Of a stretch of DNA of 39,760 bases, positions 22,448 to 30,856 are shown piece after piece. Position numbers and translations under genes: made by a program. The notes under the pieces were generated by a model that worked only from the letters and a program-made list of their open reading frames with translations, was not told the DNA's origin and made no database searches. The stretch comes from an uncultured Sutterella sp. (lineage in GTDB: Bacteria > Pseudomonadota > Gammaproteobacteria > Burkholderiales > Burkholderiaceae_F), in assembly GCA_900544255.1 (NCBI GenBank), contig UQUM01000019.1:1-39760 (forward strand), in the 5' to 3' direction. Each line of letters opens with the position of its first letter. Position 1 is the first letter of the stretch.

Positions 22448-25105
22448 CTAAGGCTGATCCGCCTTCTTTTCCTCATCCTCCCGCACTGCCGGGAGAATGA
22501 GCGTAAAGGTCGCACCGGGCCCGTCCGCGTTGTTTTTGGCAATGAGCTGCGCTCCGTGCACGCGGGCGATCATGCGGCTCACGGCCAACCCCAACCCTAC
22601 CCCGGTCACGCCTTCTTTCTTGTCGCCGCGGCGGAAGGGGTCAAAAAGCCGGTTCACGTCGTCTTCCGGGAGTCCCGGTCCATTGTCCGTCACGCTCACC
22701 AACACGTTTTCAGCCGCCCGCTCACCGGTCAGTTCAATGGCAGACCCCGGCGGACAGTATTTCACGGCGTTATCAAGGAGGTTCGCCAAAAGGCGTCGAA
22801 TCAATTCAGGATCGACGTTCACCGCCGGACACGCCTTGTCCACGGTCACCGTCACCCGATAGCGACTCTTGGCGGCATCGGTGAGATCGTCCACGGCTTC
22901 CTGCAGCAAATCCGCCACCGCGGTCTTTTTAAGGGTCGGCTCAAATCCCGCCCCCTGAAGCCGCGACATCTCCAGCAGGTTCCCCGTAAGACGCGTCATC
23001 CGGCGCACGTCGGCTAAGAGTTTGCGCGCTTCGGGCGCCTGTTTGGCGCTGCTTCCCGCCAACTGCGTCGAAAGTTCTTCCGCGCCGTAAGAAAGCTCAT
23101 CCAAAGGTTCGCGCAATTCGTCGGCTAAATCCTGCACCAAAGACTGACGGAAGCGGTCGTTTTCCATTTCCACGACGGTCTTCTGCGACACATCGACGTA
23201 GTGCAGGCGCTCCAAAGCGCTCGCGGCGGAATCAGCCATCCCGGCCGCGATCCCCCGCATTTCCTTATTCACCCAACGATCCGGATCCGCCACCGACAAC
23301 ACCATCGCCCCGTGTACCCGCATTTGGCCCTTTAAGGGCAAATAAAGGTACGGGGAATCGGGCTGCGTGTGCGTCCCGCGTCCCGCGGCTTCCGCGTGAT
23401 CCATGCACCACAACACGAGCGACCGATCTACATTCTTGATGTTGAACGTGAGTCGCTTCACATCCGTAATCGTGCCGCCCGTCGTCCAAAGATCCACGAC
23501 GGCCCCGAAGTCGGACGTCGCATATTTTCCCACCGTCTCACAGACTTCTTCCACCATCAGGGCCTGCCCCAATTCCCGAGAGAGGGTATAGAGCATCCGC
23601 ACGTGCGCCGTTCGGTCGTTGGCTTCTTCGGAAAGTGTCCGCAGCCGCGACACCAGCGTTCCGGTTCCGGCGCCCACCGCCAACAGGACGAAAAAGACGA
23701 TGCCGTAGGACCAATCTTTTACGGTAAAGGAAAACGCCGGTTCCACAAAGACGTATACAAAGGCTGCCGCGGACAACAGAGCCACCAAAGCCGCCGGCCC
23801 CCGCCCGTAGCGAAGCGCCGCCGCCATGATGGGAATTAAAAACATCAGGACGGCGTTCGTCGGATGAATGATCGGCTCCAACCAATAAAGAAGTGCCGTC
23901 GTCAAGGCCGTCAGAAGCACCGACTGCCACCAGCCGTCCCGTTCCGTCACACTGAAAAACGTCGCCGCCGTCTGCAGTCGCCCGGTGTCTTCGTCTTCAG
24001 GATCCTCATCCACGTCCACCGACACTTCCAGAAGCCGCAGATCCTGCGCCACCCGCATCAGTTTGCAGCGCCGCCAGAAAGTGAGATAGTCCCGCATCAC
24101 CATGAGCGTTCGCACGCTGTGGCTTTCCGCGTAACCGACGACCGCCGATTCCGCTTCATACCCCCCGAGAATCTGCGTGGCGGCCCCCAATTCGTCGGCG
24201 AGCGCCAAGGCCCGCAACATCCGGCGGCGCTTTTTTTCGCCCGCCGTTCCGCTGTCAAACCACACGACGTGCCACACGGCCTGATGGCTGCCCGCCAACC
24301 GCGCCCCGTCGCGTACGAGTTCTTCGGCACCCTTGGGGCCGGTGAGCCACACGAGCACGGCGTCTCCTGCGGGATTAGCACGGTCTTCCACGGGGCGCCT
24401 TGCACTGTTTTCCGCGTCCGCCCTCTGCGCCATGCGCCGCAGCGACAGTTCCCGCAGCGCGAGAAGATTCCCTTTCTTAAAGAACCCCGCCAACGCCGCC
24501 GGGATGGTCTGTTTGAGGTAAATTTTTCCCGCTTTGAGTCGTGCGATGAGATCCGCGGGCGGCAGATCAACGAGCCGCACCTCGTCGGCTTCGTCAAACA
24601 ACCGATCCGGCACCGTTTCCCGAACGTCCACTCCGATCATGCGCTCGACGACGTCGTTCAAACTTTCCAGGTGTTGCACGTTCAACGCACTGTAGACGTC
24701 GATCCCCGCCGCCAAGAGTTCTTCCACATCCTGCCAACGCTTGGGGTGGCGCGACCCTGGGGCATTGCTGTGCGCGAGTTCGTCCACAATGACCAAGGCC
24801 GGGCGCTTTGCGAGCACGGCGTCGATGTCGAACTCTTCGTACGTGAAATCCGCGGTTTTGACGATCTTTCGCGGCAAAACCGTGAGCCCCGCCAACTTCA
24901 TCTCGGTATCGGCCCGATGGTGGGTATCGACCCACCCCACCAACACGTCGAGTCCCTGCGCCCGTTTTTCCTGCGCTTCCTGCAGCATCGTGTAGGTCTT
25001 GCCGACGCCCGGCGCCGCTCCGAAAAAGAGCTTGAGCTTCCCGCGATGCGCCTTCTGCACGGTTTTAAGGAGTTCGTCCGGGGTCTTATCGGGGGTTTCC
25101 GTCAT
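22448..25105 (-). CDS. kdpD: KdpD sensor protein with His-to-Asp change in the H-box
   Basis: KdpD normally senses K+ limitation and phosphorylates KdpE to switch on kdpFABC. This 885-residue protein has the full layout: N-terminal KdpD domain with Walker A (FGAAPGVGKTYTML), VDELAHSNAPGSRH and ALNVQHLESLNDVV; a Usp-like domain (about 245-370); four membrane helices (about 385-500); a GAF-like region; then the kinase core. The catalytic ATPase domain keeps its N-box (NLLDNAVKYCPP), DNGPGLP and GVGLGLA. However, the H-box reads QDLADELREPLD where KdpD normally has SHDLRTPL: Asp662 (codon at 23120-23122) replaces the phospho-His, and the Thr needed for phosphatase activity is Glu. No kdpE follows; downstream is only the mobile-element remnant. 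It may act as a non-phosphorylating sensor. It follows kdpC by 10 bp. Confidence 0.93.
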   Translation of the reverse strand: MTETPDKTPDELLKTVQKAHRGKLKLFFGAAPGVGKTYTMLQEAQEKRAQGLDVLVGWVDTHHRADTEMKLAGLTVLPRKIVKTADFTYEEFDIDAVLAKRPALVIVDELAHSNAPGSRHPKRWQDVEELLAAGIDVYSALNVQHLESLNDVVERMIGVDVRETVPDRLFDEADEVRLVDLPPADLIARLKAGKIYLKQTIPAALAGFFKKGNLLALRELSLRRMAQRADAENSARRPVEDRANPAGDAVLVWLTGPKGAEELVRDGARLAGSHQAVWHVVWFDSGTAGEKKRRRMLRALALADELGAATQILGGYEAESAVVGYAESHSVRTLMVMRDYLTFWRRCKLMRVAQDLRLLEVSVDVDEDPEDEDTGRLQTAATFFSVTERDGWWQSVLLTALTTALLYWLEPIIHPTNAVLMFLIPIMAAALRYGRGPAALVALLSAAAFVYVFVEPAFSFTVKDWSYGIVFFVLLAVGAGTGTLVSRLRTLSEEANDRTAHVRMLYTLSRELGQALMVEEVCETVGKYATSDFGAVVDLWTTGGTITDVKRLTFNIKNVDRSLVLWCMDHAEAAGRGTHTQPDSPYLYLPLKGQMRVHGAMVLSVADPDRWVNKEMRGIAAGMADSAASALERLHYVDVSQKTVVEMENDRFRQSLVQDLADELREPLDELSYGAEELSTQLAGSSAKQAPEARKLLADVRRMTRLTGNLLEMSRLQGAGFEPTLKKTAVADLLQEAVDDLTDAAKSRYRVTVTVDKACPAVNVDPELIRRLLANLLDNAVKYCPPGSAIELTGERAAENVLVSVTDNGPGLPEDDVNRLFDPFRRGDKKEGVTGVGLGLAVSRMIARVHGAQLIAKNNADGPGATFTLILPAVREDEEKKADQP

Positions 25106-25115
25106 CGTGAGTCTC

Positions 25116-25715
25116 CTAGCGGCGGCGCAGCGCCGTCATCCGTTCGTTCAGCCGCAGTACGTTGAGAAAGCGTTTGCCGCTGAAAAGCCCGACCTCGGCT
25201 TCTTCCTCAATCACCGCCTTCACCTCGTCTTCCGTCAAACCCGTGTTGCGGGCCACGAAAGGCACCTGCCACAGAGCCCCGGCTTCACTGATGTGGGGAT
25301 CCAATCCCGAAGCCGACGCCGTCACCAAATCCGCGGGCGGAAGCGTCGTCAAGCCCGTGCGCTGCTGCCACGCCGCAACGGCCGCCTTCACCCGAGCCTT
25401 AAACCGGGGGTTACCCGGCGCGAGGTTCGTCGCCCGACTTTCCCGGGCGTCGTACGGTACGGCGTTGGCCGAAGGGCGTCCGGCAAACAAGTCCGTCCGC
25501 CAGAAATCCTGACCGATGAGGCGGCTTCCGACCACTCGTCCCTCAAACTGCACCAGGTTGCCTTCGCAGGCCGCCGGAAAGAGCAGCGCCACCCCCGTGA
25601 CGGCCGCCGGGTACAGAACGCCGAACACCGCCGTCATCACCGCCACGAACACCAAACTTTTTAAGAGGGCCGGCACCCACTGCAGCGGCACCTTCGTTTG
25701 AAACAGTACCTTCAC
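25116..25715 (-). CDS. kdpC: Potassium-transporting ATPase subunit C
   Basis: KdpC is the accessory subunit of the KdpFABC K+ pump, with one membrane helix and a periplasmic domain that supports K+ delivery and nucleotide affinity. The 199-residue protein has the N-terminal helix (LLKSLVFVAVMTAVFGVLYP), the conserved GSRLIGQDFW and FAGRPSA motifs and SASGLDPHIS. The start is GTG at 25715, one base after the kdpB stop, so translation is probably coupled. All expected regions are present. Confidence 0.96.
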   Translation of the reverse strand: MKVLFQTKVPLQWVPALLKSLVFVAVMTAVFGVLYPAAVTGVALLFPAACEGNLVQFEGRVVGSRLIGQDFWRTDLFAGRPSANAVPYDARESRATNLAPGNPRFKARVKAAVAAWQQRTGLTTLPPADLVTASASGLDPHISEAGALWQVPFVARNTGLTEDEVKAVIEEEAEVGLFSGKRFLNVLRLNERMTALRRR

Positions 25716-25716
25716 G

Positions 25717-27795
25717 TCAGAAACACCCGGAGTAAGTGAGAAGCCAATCCGCCGCCTTAATGAGTAGGAAGGGCAACACGAGTCCGCCCACGCCGTAAAA
25801 AAGGAGGTGGCGCCTTAAAAGTCTCGCGGCCGGCATCGGCCGATAAGGAACTCCCTTCAAAGCTAAGGGCGTCAACAACACGAGGGACGCGATGTTGAAA
25901 ATCATCGTCGCCAAGAGCGCGGTTTCGCTTCCCGTCAATCCCATGACGTTAAAGCGCGCCAATCCCGGGTACAGTCCCGCAAACGTCGTCGGAATGACGG
26001 CGAAATATTTGCCGATGTCGTTTGCGAGCGAGAACGTTATGAGAGCACCGCGCGTCATCAGGAGCTGCTTACCGATTTTGACGATTTTGATGAGTTTTGC
26101 CGGGCTCGAATCCAAATCCACCATGTTGGCGGCTTCGCGCGCGGCCTGCGTACCACTGTTCATCGCGACGGCGACGTCCGCCTGCGCAAGCGCCGGCGAA
26201 TCGTTCGTACCGTCCCCGGTCATCGCCACCATGTGCCCTTCGCTCTGCAGTTCCCGAATTTTCGCGAGTTTCTTCTCAGGCGTGGCTTCCGCAAGGTAGT
26301 CGTCGATCCCCGCTTCCCGCGCGATGCTCGCGGCCGTCAACGCATTGTCCCCGGTGATCATCACCGTGCGGATGCCCATGCGCTTTAATTGCGTAAAGTG
26401 CAGCGCCATCGCGGGTTTCACAGTGTCTTTGAGTTCAATGACGCCCAACACCCGCCGGTCTTCAAAAAGAAGCAGCGGCGTCGCTCCGCGGCTTGCGACG
26501 GCATCCGCGGTCGCCGTCACTCCGTCCGGAACCGCAATGCCGAAAGTGGCCAAGTAATTTTTGACCGCATCCGGCGCCCCCTTACGAATCGTACGGCTGC
26601 CGATCGTAATGCCCGACATCCGCGTCGTCGCGGAAAAAGGCACATAAGACGCGCCGTCAGGGACAATAAGCAACCTGGAAGACAGGCGCCGCGTCACGAA
26701 TTCCACGATGGAACGCCCTTCGGGCGTGGTATCGGCCGAGGAGGCCAAAAACGCGGCCTGCAGCGCTTCGCGTTCTTTTACCCCGGGCGCCGTATAGACG
26801 GCGGACGCCTGCCGGTCGCCGAACGTCACCGTCCCCGTCTTATCGAGAAAGAGGATATCCACGTCGCCTGCCGCCTCAATGGCGCGGCCTGAATTCGCAA
26901 TCACGTTTTCCCGCATGAGACGCGCGATCCCCGCCACGCCCGCGGCGGCCAAGAGCCCCCCCACGGTCGTCGGCATCAGGCTCACGAGAAGTCCCACCAC
27001 CGTCGTGTAAGTAACGCGGTGATTTTCCCCCGTCAATTGTCCGGCAAAGTCCGTAAAGGGCAACAACGTCGCCGCCACCAGTACAAAGAGAAGCGTCACG
27101 GCCAGAAGCAGAATCGTCAGCGCCCGTTCGTTCGGGGTTTTGCGGCGTTCCGCGCCTTCCACCATGGCAATCATGCGGTCAAGAAAACTGTCCCCGGGGT
27201 TGCTCGTGACGCGTACGACGATCCAATCGGACAAAACCGTCGTGCCGCCCGTCACTCCGCTCTTGTCGCTCCCCTCACCGCGCACGACGGGCGCGGATTC
27301 CCCCGTCACCGCGGCTTCGTTGACGGAGGCAATGCCGCGCACCACTTCGCCGTCCGTGGGGATCACTTCGCCTGCGAGCACCAAAATCAGATCGCCCTCC
27401 CGAAGTTCAGTGCCGTTTACCGTTTCCCCGACGGTTTCCGCCGAAACGCCGTAGAGGTCGCTTTCTTCAAGGCGCCTGCCCGTCACGTTGTTTCGGAGGT
27501 TTCTTAAAGCCGCCGCCCGGGATTTCGCCCCCGTCGCCGCCAGCGATTCCGCAAAATTGGCCGCAAAGACCGTGCCCCACAAAAGAAGCGCCATAAGCCC
27601 CACAAACGTTGCCTTCTCTGCGTACACCCCCGCTAAAGAAGCGATCCAGAGCCCCGTCGTCACCGCGGCGCCCAACCAAACGATGAACATCACCGGATTG
27701 TCGCGGCGCACCCAAGGATTCAAACGCATCACGGCACCCAAAAAGGCCCGCTTTAAAAGCGTCCGGCGAAAGAGGCTGCTTTGTCTGCGTCTCAC
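25717..27795 (-). CDS. kdpB: Potassium-transporting P-type ATPase subunit B
   Basis: KdpB is the ATP-hydrolysing P-type subunit of the Kdp pump (692 residues). It shows NPVMFIVW at the first helix, the actuator motif VTGESAPV, the phosphorylation site DKTGTVTF (Asp318), KGAPDAVKNY in the nucleotide-binding domain, and GDGTNDSPALAQADVAVAMN in the hinge. The start is a GTG at 27795 whose last bases overlap the kdpA TGA (GTGA), with GGAGGG upstream; a longer in-frame reading into kdpA has no homology and is rejected. Overlap with kdpA and a one-base gap to kdpC indicate tight coupling. Confidence 0.97.
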   Translation of the reverse strand: MRRRQSSLFRRTLLKRAFLGAVMRLNPWVRRDNPVMFIVWLGAAVTTGLWIASLAGVYAEKATFVGLMALLLWGTVFAANFAESLAATGAKSRAAALRNLRNNVTGRRLEESDLYGVSAETVGETVNGTELREGDLILVLAGEVIPTDGEVVRGIASVNEAAVTGESAPVVRGEGSDKSGVTGGTTVLSDWIVVRVTSNPGDSFLDRMIAMVEGAERRKTPNERALTILLLAVTLLFVLVAATLLPFTDFAGQLTGENHRVTYTTVVGLLVSLMPTTVGGLLAAAGVAGIARLMRENVIANSGRAIEAAGDVDILFLDKTGTVTFGDRQASAVYTAPGVKEREALQAAFLASSADTTPEGRSIVEFVTRRLSSRLLIVPDGASYVPFSATTRMSGITIGSRTIRKGAPDAVKNYLATFGIAVPDGVTATADAVASRGATPLLLFEDRRVLGVIELKDTVKPAMALHFTQLKRMGIRTVMITGDNALTAASIAREAGIDDYLAEATPEKKLAKIRELQSEGHMVAMTGDGTNDSPALAQADVAVAMNSGTQAAREAANMVDLDSSPAKLIKIVKIGKQLLMTRGALITFSLANDIGKYFAVIPTTFAGLYPGLARFNVMGLTGSETALLATMIFNIASLVLLTPLALKGVPYRPMPAARLLRRHLLFYGVGGLVLPFLLIKAADWLLTYSGCF

Positions 27796-29477
27796 GGCAC
27801 CGTCCCTCCGACAAACGCCGCCACCGGCCCCAAGGCCAAAGCCGGCACATAAGTGAGCGCTCCCACGAGCAATACGGTCAGCGTCAGAAACACCGTAAAG
27901 AATAACCCGTAGGTCTGCAGCGTCCCCGCGTTTGCAGCGACCGTTTTCTGTCGTGCCAGCGACCCCGCAAGCGCCATCATCGCCACCATCGGCACAAAGC
28001 GTCCGAGCCACATCGCGACGGCCAAGCCGATATTAAAAAAGGCGTTGTCAACCGCAAGACCCGCAAACGCGGAACCGTTATTTTTAGCGGCCGAGGACCA
28101 CGCGTAAAGAATTTCCGAAAAACCTTGCGCACCGCCGTTGCCGAGATTATCCGTCATCCCCGGCACCAAAGTCGTCAGGGCCGTACCCACCAACACGATC
28201 ACCGGAGGCGTCAGCATCGCCGTTACCGCCAATTTCATCTGCAGCGGCTCGATGCGCTTACCGATGTATTCGGGCGTACGTCCCACCATCAGTCCTGCGG
28301 CAAAAACCCCGATCACGGCAAAAACCATCATGCCGATGAAGCCGACGCCCACGCCGCCGAACACGACTTCGTCACTTTGCATCAGCCACATCGGAAAGAG
28401 CCCCGCGGCCGGAGAGAACGAGTCGTGCATGGCGTTTACCGCGCCCCCCGACGCCGCCGTCATGGCAATCGCAAACAACGCCACGGACGCTTCCCCGAAG
28501 CGCACTTCCTTACCTTCGGGATTCATGAGACCGGTGCCGTACCCCAAATCCAAGAGTGCCTGCGGCGTTTCGCTCTCAAACCACGCAAACCCCACCATCG
28601 CCGCGGCGAAAATCACCCACATGGCGCCCCACACGGTCCAACCCTGACGGGTATCGCGCACCGTAACGCCGAACGTATAAGTTAAGCCTGAGGCAATCAG
28701 AAGCGACGCCAACGCCGACATGAAGTTCACGAGCTGCGACGGGTTTTCAAAGGGATGCGCGGCATTGGCGCCGAAAAATCCGCCGCCGTTCGTGCCCAAA
28801 TACTTAATCGCTGCCTGACTGGCCGCGGGCCCCACGGCGATCGTCTGCGCGTCACCCGCCAAGGTCGTCACCGTCGGATAGTCGCCGTACGTCTGAACGA
28901 CACCCTGCGTCACGAAAAAAACGGCCAAAAGAAACGCCAGCGGCAGCAGCAGCCACAGCGCAATATGCGTGAGATCGACCCAGAAATTGCCGACGCGATC
29001 CGTGAGTTTCTGCGAAAACCCGCGCATCACCACAAACGACGCCGCAATGCCGGTAGCCGCGGCTGAGAATCCCGCAACCGTCAAACCCACGGTCTGCGTA
29101 AAGTAGGAGAGCGTCGTTTCCCCGGCATAGTTCTGCCAGTCGGTGCCGGTAATAAAGGCGACTGCGATATTGAAAGCCGCCAACGGGGGAACCCCTTCCA
29201 TCCCCCGGGGATTCAAAGGAAGCAGCCCCTGACAGCGCAGGATGAGGTAGAGCACCACGACGCCCACGGCATTAAAGAAAAAGAGCGAAACAGCGTACTG
29301 CGCCCAGGTCTGCGGCAAAGGCGCCACGCCGAGTCCCTTTAACACCCACCGATCCACCCCCGCCGCCCACAAAGGAGCGCGGCCTGCCGCCAAAGGCGCC
29401 ATCCAAAGCCCCATGGGTTTGGTGAGCAGAAAAAGCACGACGGAAAAAATCGCCAGGGCCAATAAAGAAGCCGTCAT
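27792..29477 (-). CDS. kdpA: Potassium-transporting ATPase subunit A
   Basis: KdpA is the channel-like K+-binding subunit of KdpFABC (561 residues, about ten membrane helices). Selectivity-filter loops are visible as TGTDWQNYAGE, GTNGGGFFG, SGGAVNAMHDSFSPA and NNGSAFAGL. The first loop reads TGTDWQ where E. coli has TNTNWQ, a conservative variant. The C-terminus overlaps kdpB by 4 bp; kdpF lies 9 bp upstream. Nothing appears missing. Confidence 0.97.
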   Translation of the reverse strand: MTASLLALAIFSVVLFLLTKPMGLWMAPLAAGRAPLWAAGVDRWVLKGLGVAPLPQTWAQYAVSLFFFNAVGVVVLYLILRCQGLLPLNPRGMEGVPPLAAFNIAVAFITGTDWQNYAGETTLSYFTQTVGLTVAGFSAAATGIAASFVVMRGFSQKLTDRVGNFWVDLTHIALWLLLPLAFLLAVFFVTQGVVQTYGDYPTVTTLAGDAQTIAVGPAASQAAIKYLGTNGGGFFGANAAHPFENPSQLVNFMSALASLLIASGLTYTFGVTVRDTRQGWTVWGAMWVIFAAAMVGFAWFESETPQALLDLGYGTGLMNPEGKEVRFGEASVALFAIAMTAASGGAVNAMHDSFSPAAGLFPMWLMQSDEVVFGGVGVGFIGMMVFAVIGVFAAGLMVGRTPEYIGKRIEPLQMKLAVTAMLTPPVIVLVGTALTTLVPGMTDNLGNGGAQGFSEILYAWSSAAKNNGSAFAGLAVDNAFFNIGLAVAMWLGRFVPMVAMMALAGSLARQKTVAANAGTLQTYGLFFTVFLTLTVLLVGALTYVPALALGPVAAFVGGTVP

Positions 29478-29486
29478 CGTACCCGC

Positions 29487-29561
29487 CTAAGCCGTCCACA
29501 TCCGATAAAAAAGCCAACCGGCCACCACCCCGGTGCCCAAGAGAAACCACAGGTCGTCCAT
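29487..29561 (-). CDS. kdpF: Potassium-transporting ATPase small subunit F
   Basis: A 24-residue, single-helix peptide (MDDLWFLLGTGVVAGWLFYR followed by MWTA) at the place kdpF occupies, 9 bp upstream of kdpA. In E. coli KdpF (29 residues) sits in the membrane and stabilises the KdpFABC complex. The ATG follows a GGGG site about 7 nt away that lies in the end of the small ORF upstream. Sequence conservation in KdpF is low; position and hydrophobicity are the main evidence. Confidence 0.8.
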   Translation of the reverse strand: MDDLWFLLGTGVVAGWLFYRMWTA

Positions 29562-29563
29562 CG

Positions 29564-29701
29564 TTAATTCCCCTCGGCCTCCATGCGGGCAATCAGGCGG
29601 CGGCACGCCGGAATCAGGAGTCCCGGCACCGCGAAAAGCGCTGCCAACAATAAAAGGGCGAGCCCGTCGCCCGCCCAACCGGAAAAATCCAACGCCGACA
29701 T
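29564..29701 (-). CDS. Small membrane ORF between yggT and kdpF
   Basis: A 45-residue open frame (MSALDFSGWAGDGLALLLLA ... RMEAEGN) with one predicted membrane helix (about residues 13-31) followed by a basic stretch (CRRLIAR). It starts 5 bp after the yggT stop and ends 2 bp before the kdpF start, so the ORF fits the gap exactly and is probably coupled to both. Its ribosome binding site is weak. I do not recognise a family. It may be a further small Kdp-associated subunit or a translational link. No shadow gene explains it on the other strand. Confidence 0.55.
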   Translation of the reverse strand: MSALDFSGWAGDGLALLLLAALFAVPGLLIPACRRLIARMEAEGN

Positions 29702-29706
29702 CGGGA

Positions 29707-30255
29707 TCAATAGAGGAAAGCGCCCGAAGAGAGCGGCGCCGCAAACCGCAAGACGAGGTTTGCGACAATAAAGAGCACCACGGGCGACAAGTCAAAGCCG
29801 CCGATGCGCGGCATAAAGCGGCGGATCGGGCGCAGGAACGGATCGATCAGCGTCCCCAAGAGGCGGTAGACGGGCGACATCTGGCCTCGGGTGAAACTTA
29901 AGAAGCAGTAGATGATCGTGCCCCAAATCAAAAGGTCGACGGCCCAGCGGATGATGAGCGCCACGGGCATCAGGAAAAAGCCCGTGACCGTCGCCGGCAG
30001 TCCCGCCGCTTCTCGCAAAAGGAGCGTATAGACCACCGCCGTCAGCAGCGTCGCCGCCAAAGACGTCCAGTCCCAGTTACCGCGGGGCTTGACGGCGTAG
30101 CCGATAGGGTTGCAGAGCCAGTCCGTAATCGTCCACACGAAGCGTACGATCGGATCCCGGGGACTGATCGCCATCGTCCACAGGTAGGCGCGCAGAATCA
30201 GAAGGCTCCCGAAAAAGCCGAAAGCGATGGACAGCAGCGTAAACAAGATTCCCAT
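29707..30255 (-). CDS. YggT family membrane protein
   Basis: A 182-residue inner-membrane protein with two YggT repeats. Features include an N-terminal helix (LLSIAFGFFGSLLILRAYLW), the repeated RDPIVRFVWTITDWLCNPI and PVYRLLGTLIDPFLRPIRRF blocks (the second close to the YggT pattern PxLxPIRR), and helices in between. YggT proteins are linked to osmotic/ion tolerance and to membrane protein quality control, but the role is unclear. It is the first gene of the Kdp transcription unit: the small ORF begins 5 bp later. A TACGGC/GCCGTA hairpin (30289-30294 with 30301-30306) lies in its leader. Confidence 0.9.
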   Translation of the reverse strand: MGILFTLLSIAFGFFGSLLILRAYLWTMAISPRDPIVRFVWTITDWLCNPIGYAVKPRGNWDWTSLAATLLTAVVYTLLLREAAGLPATVTGFFLMPVALIIRWAVDLLIWGTIIYCFLSFTRGQMSPVYRLLGTLIDPFLRPIRRFMPRIGGFDLSPVVLFIVANLVLRFAAPLSSGAFLY

Positions 30256-30501
30256 GATGCGGTATCCCGTTGAAATGATTTAATTTCCTACGGCTTTACG
30301 GCCGTACTTATCGTTTAATAACCGTGAGTTTAGCGTTTATCCCGTCTTCACGATACCTCGCTCACAATTTCGCCCGCGATTTTTCCAGAATCCGAAAGAA
30401 AATCCCTACCGTTTACCGGAGATGCCGTATTCTCTTTTACGTTTCAAAAATTTTAAAAAAACATCCGCAAAATTCAGACATTCGTCCTCTCCGGCCACAT
30501 C

Positions 30502-30723
30502 ATGATCACCCGGCGCAAAAAGCCTTCACTCATTATCCTCAAGCCCGACGACTACCGGCGACTTACCCGAAAGGGACTCGCCCATTCCGAACGCCTCTCC
30601 CTGCCGGCCGAAGACTATGCTGACGATTTTGACCTGTCGAAGCTGAGTGCATTCACCTCAATCGAACCAACAACAGTCACCTCACGGGATACAGCAATCC
30701 CCCCATTGTCGCTTTATTTTTGA
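30502..30723 (+). CDS. Orphan Phd/YefM-like antitoxin fragment
   Basis: A 73-residue frame whose start, ITRRKKPSLIILKPDDYRRL, resembles the last strand of Phd/YefM antitoxins (ITRxGKPxAVLxxxxDY). The DNA-binding N-terminal half typical of this family is missing from the start codon; upstream in-frame codons (FVLSGHI before the ATG) agree with the family pattern, so the original protein may have been longer and its N-terminus lost. No toxin gene is adjacent. The remaining part LSLPAEDYADDFDLSKLSAF is acidic. Likely a relic; expression is uncertain. The 30256-30501 gap before it holds AT-rich sequence and no other feature I can support. Confidence 0.45.
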   Translation: MITRRKKPSLIILKPDDYRRLTRKGLAHSERLSLPAEDYADDFDLSKLSAFTSIEPTTVTSRDTAIPPLSLYF

Positions 30724-30856
30724 CAAAACCGAAAGGCTTTTCTGCAGTTAACCCACCTGAGGCGCTAAACTTCGCGGTTTGCAGTGATTTAGAAAGTTGC
30801 GGAGACTTTTCTCCCGGCTTTCCTCAAGTTTTAGATTAGAAAGACGGAGTACTCAA

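Noticed and set aside
27796..28011. N-terminal extension of kdpB into kdpA
   Set aside because: The extra 72 residues are out-of-frame kdpA sequence. A GTG at 27795 with GGAGGG upstream and a GTGA overlap with the kdpA stop gives the normal KdpB length.
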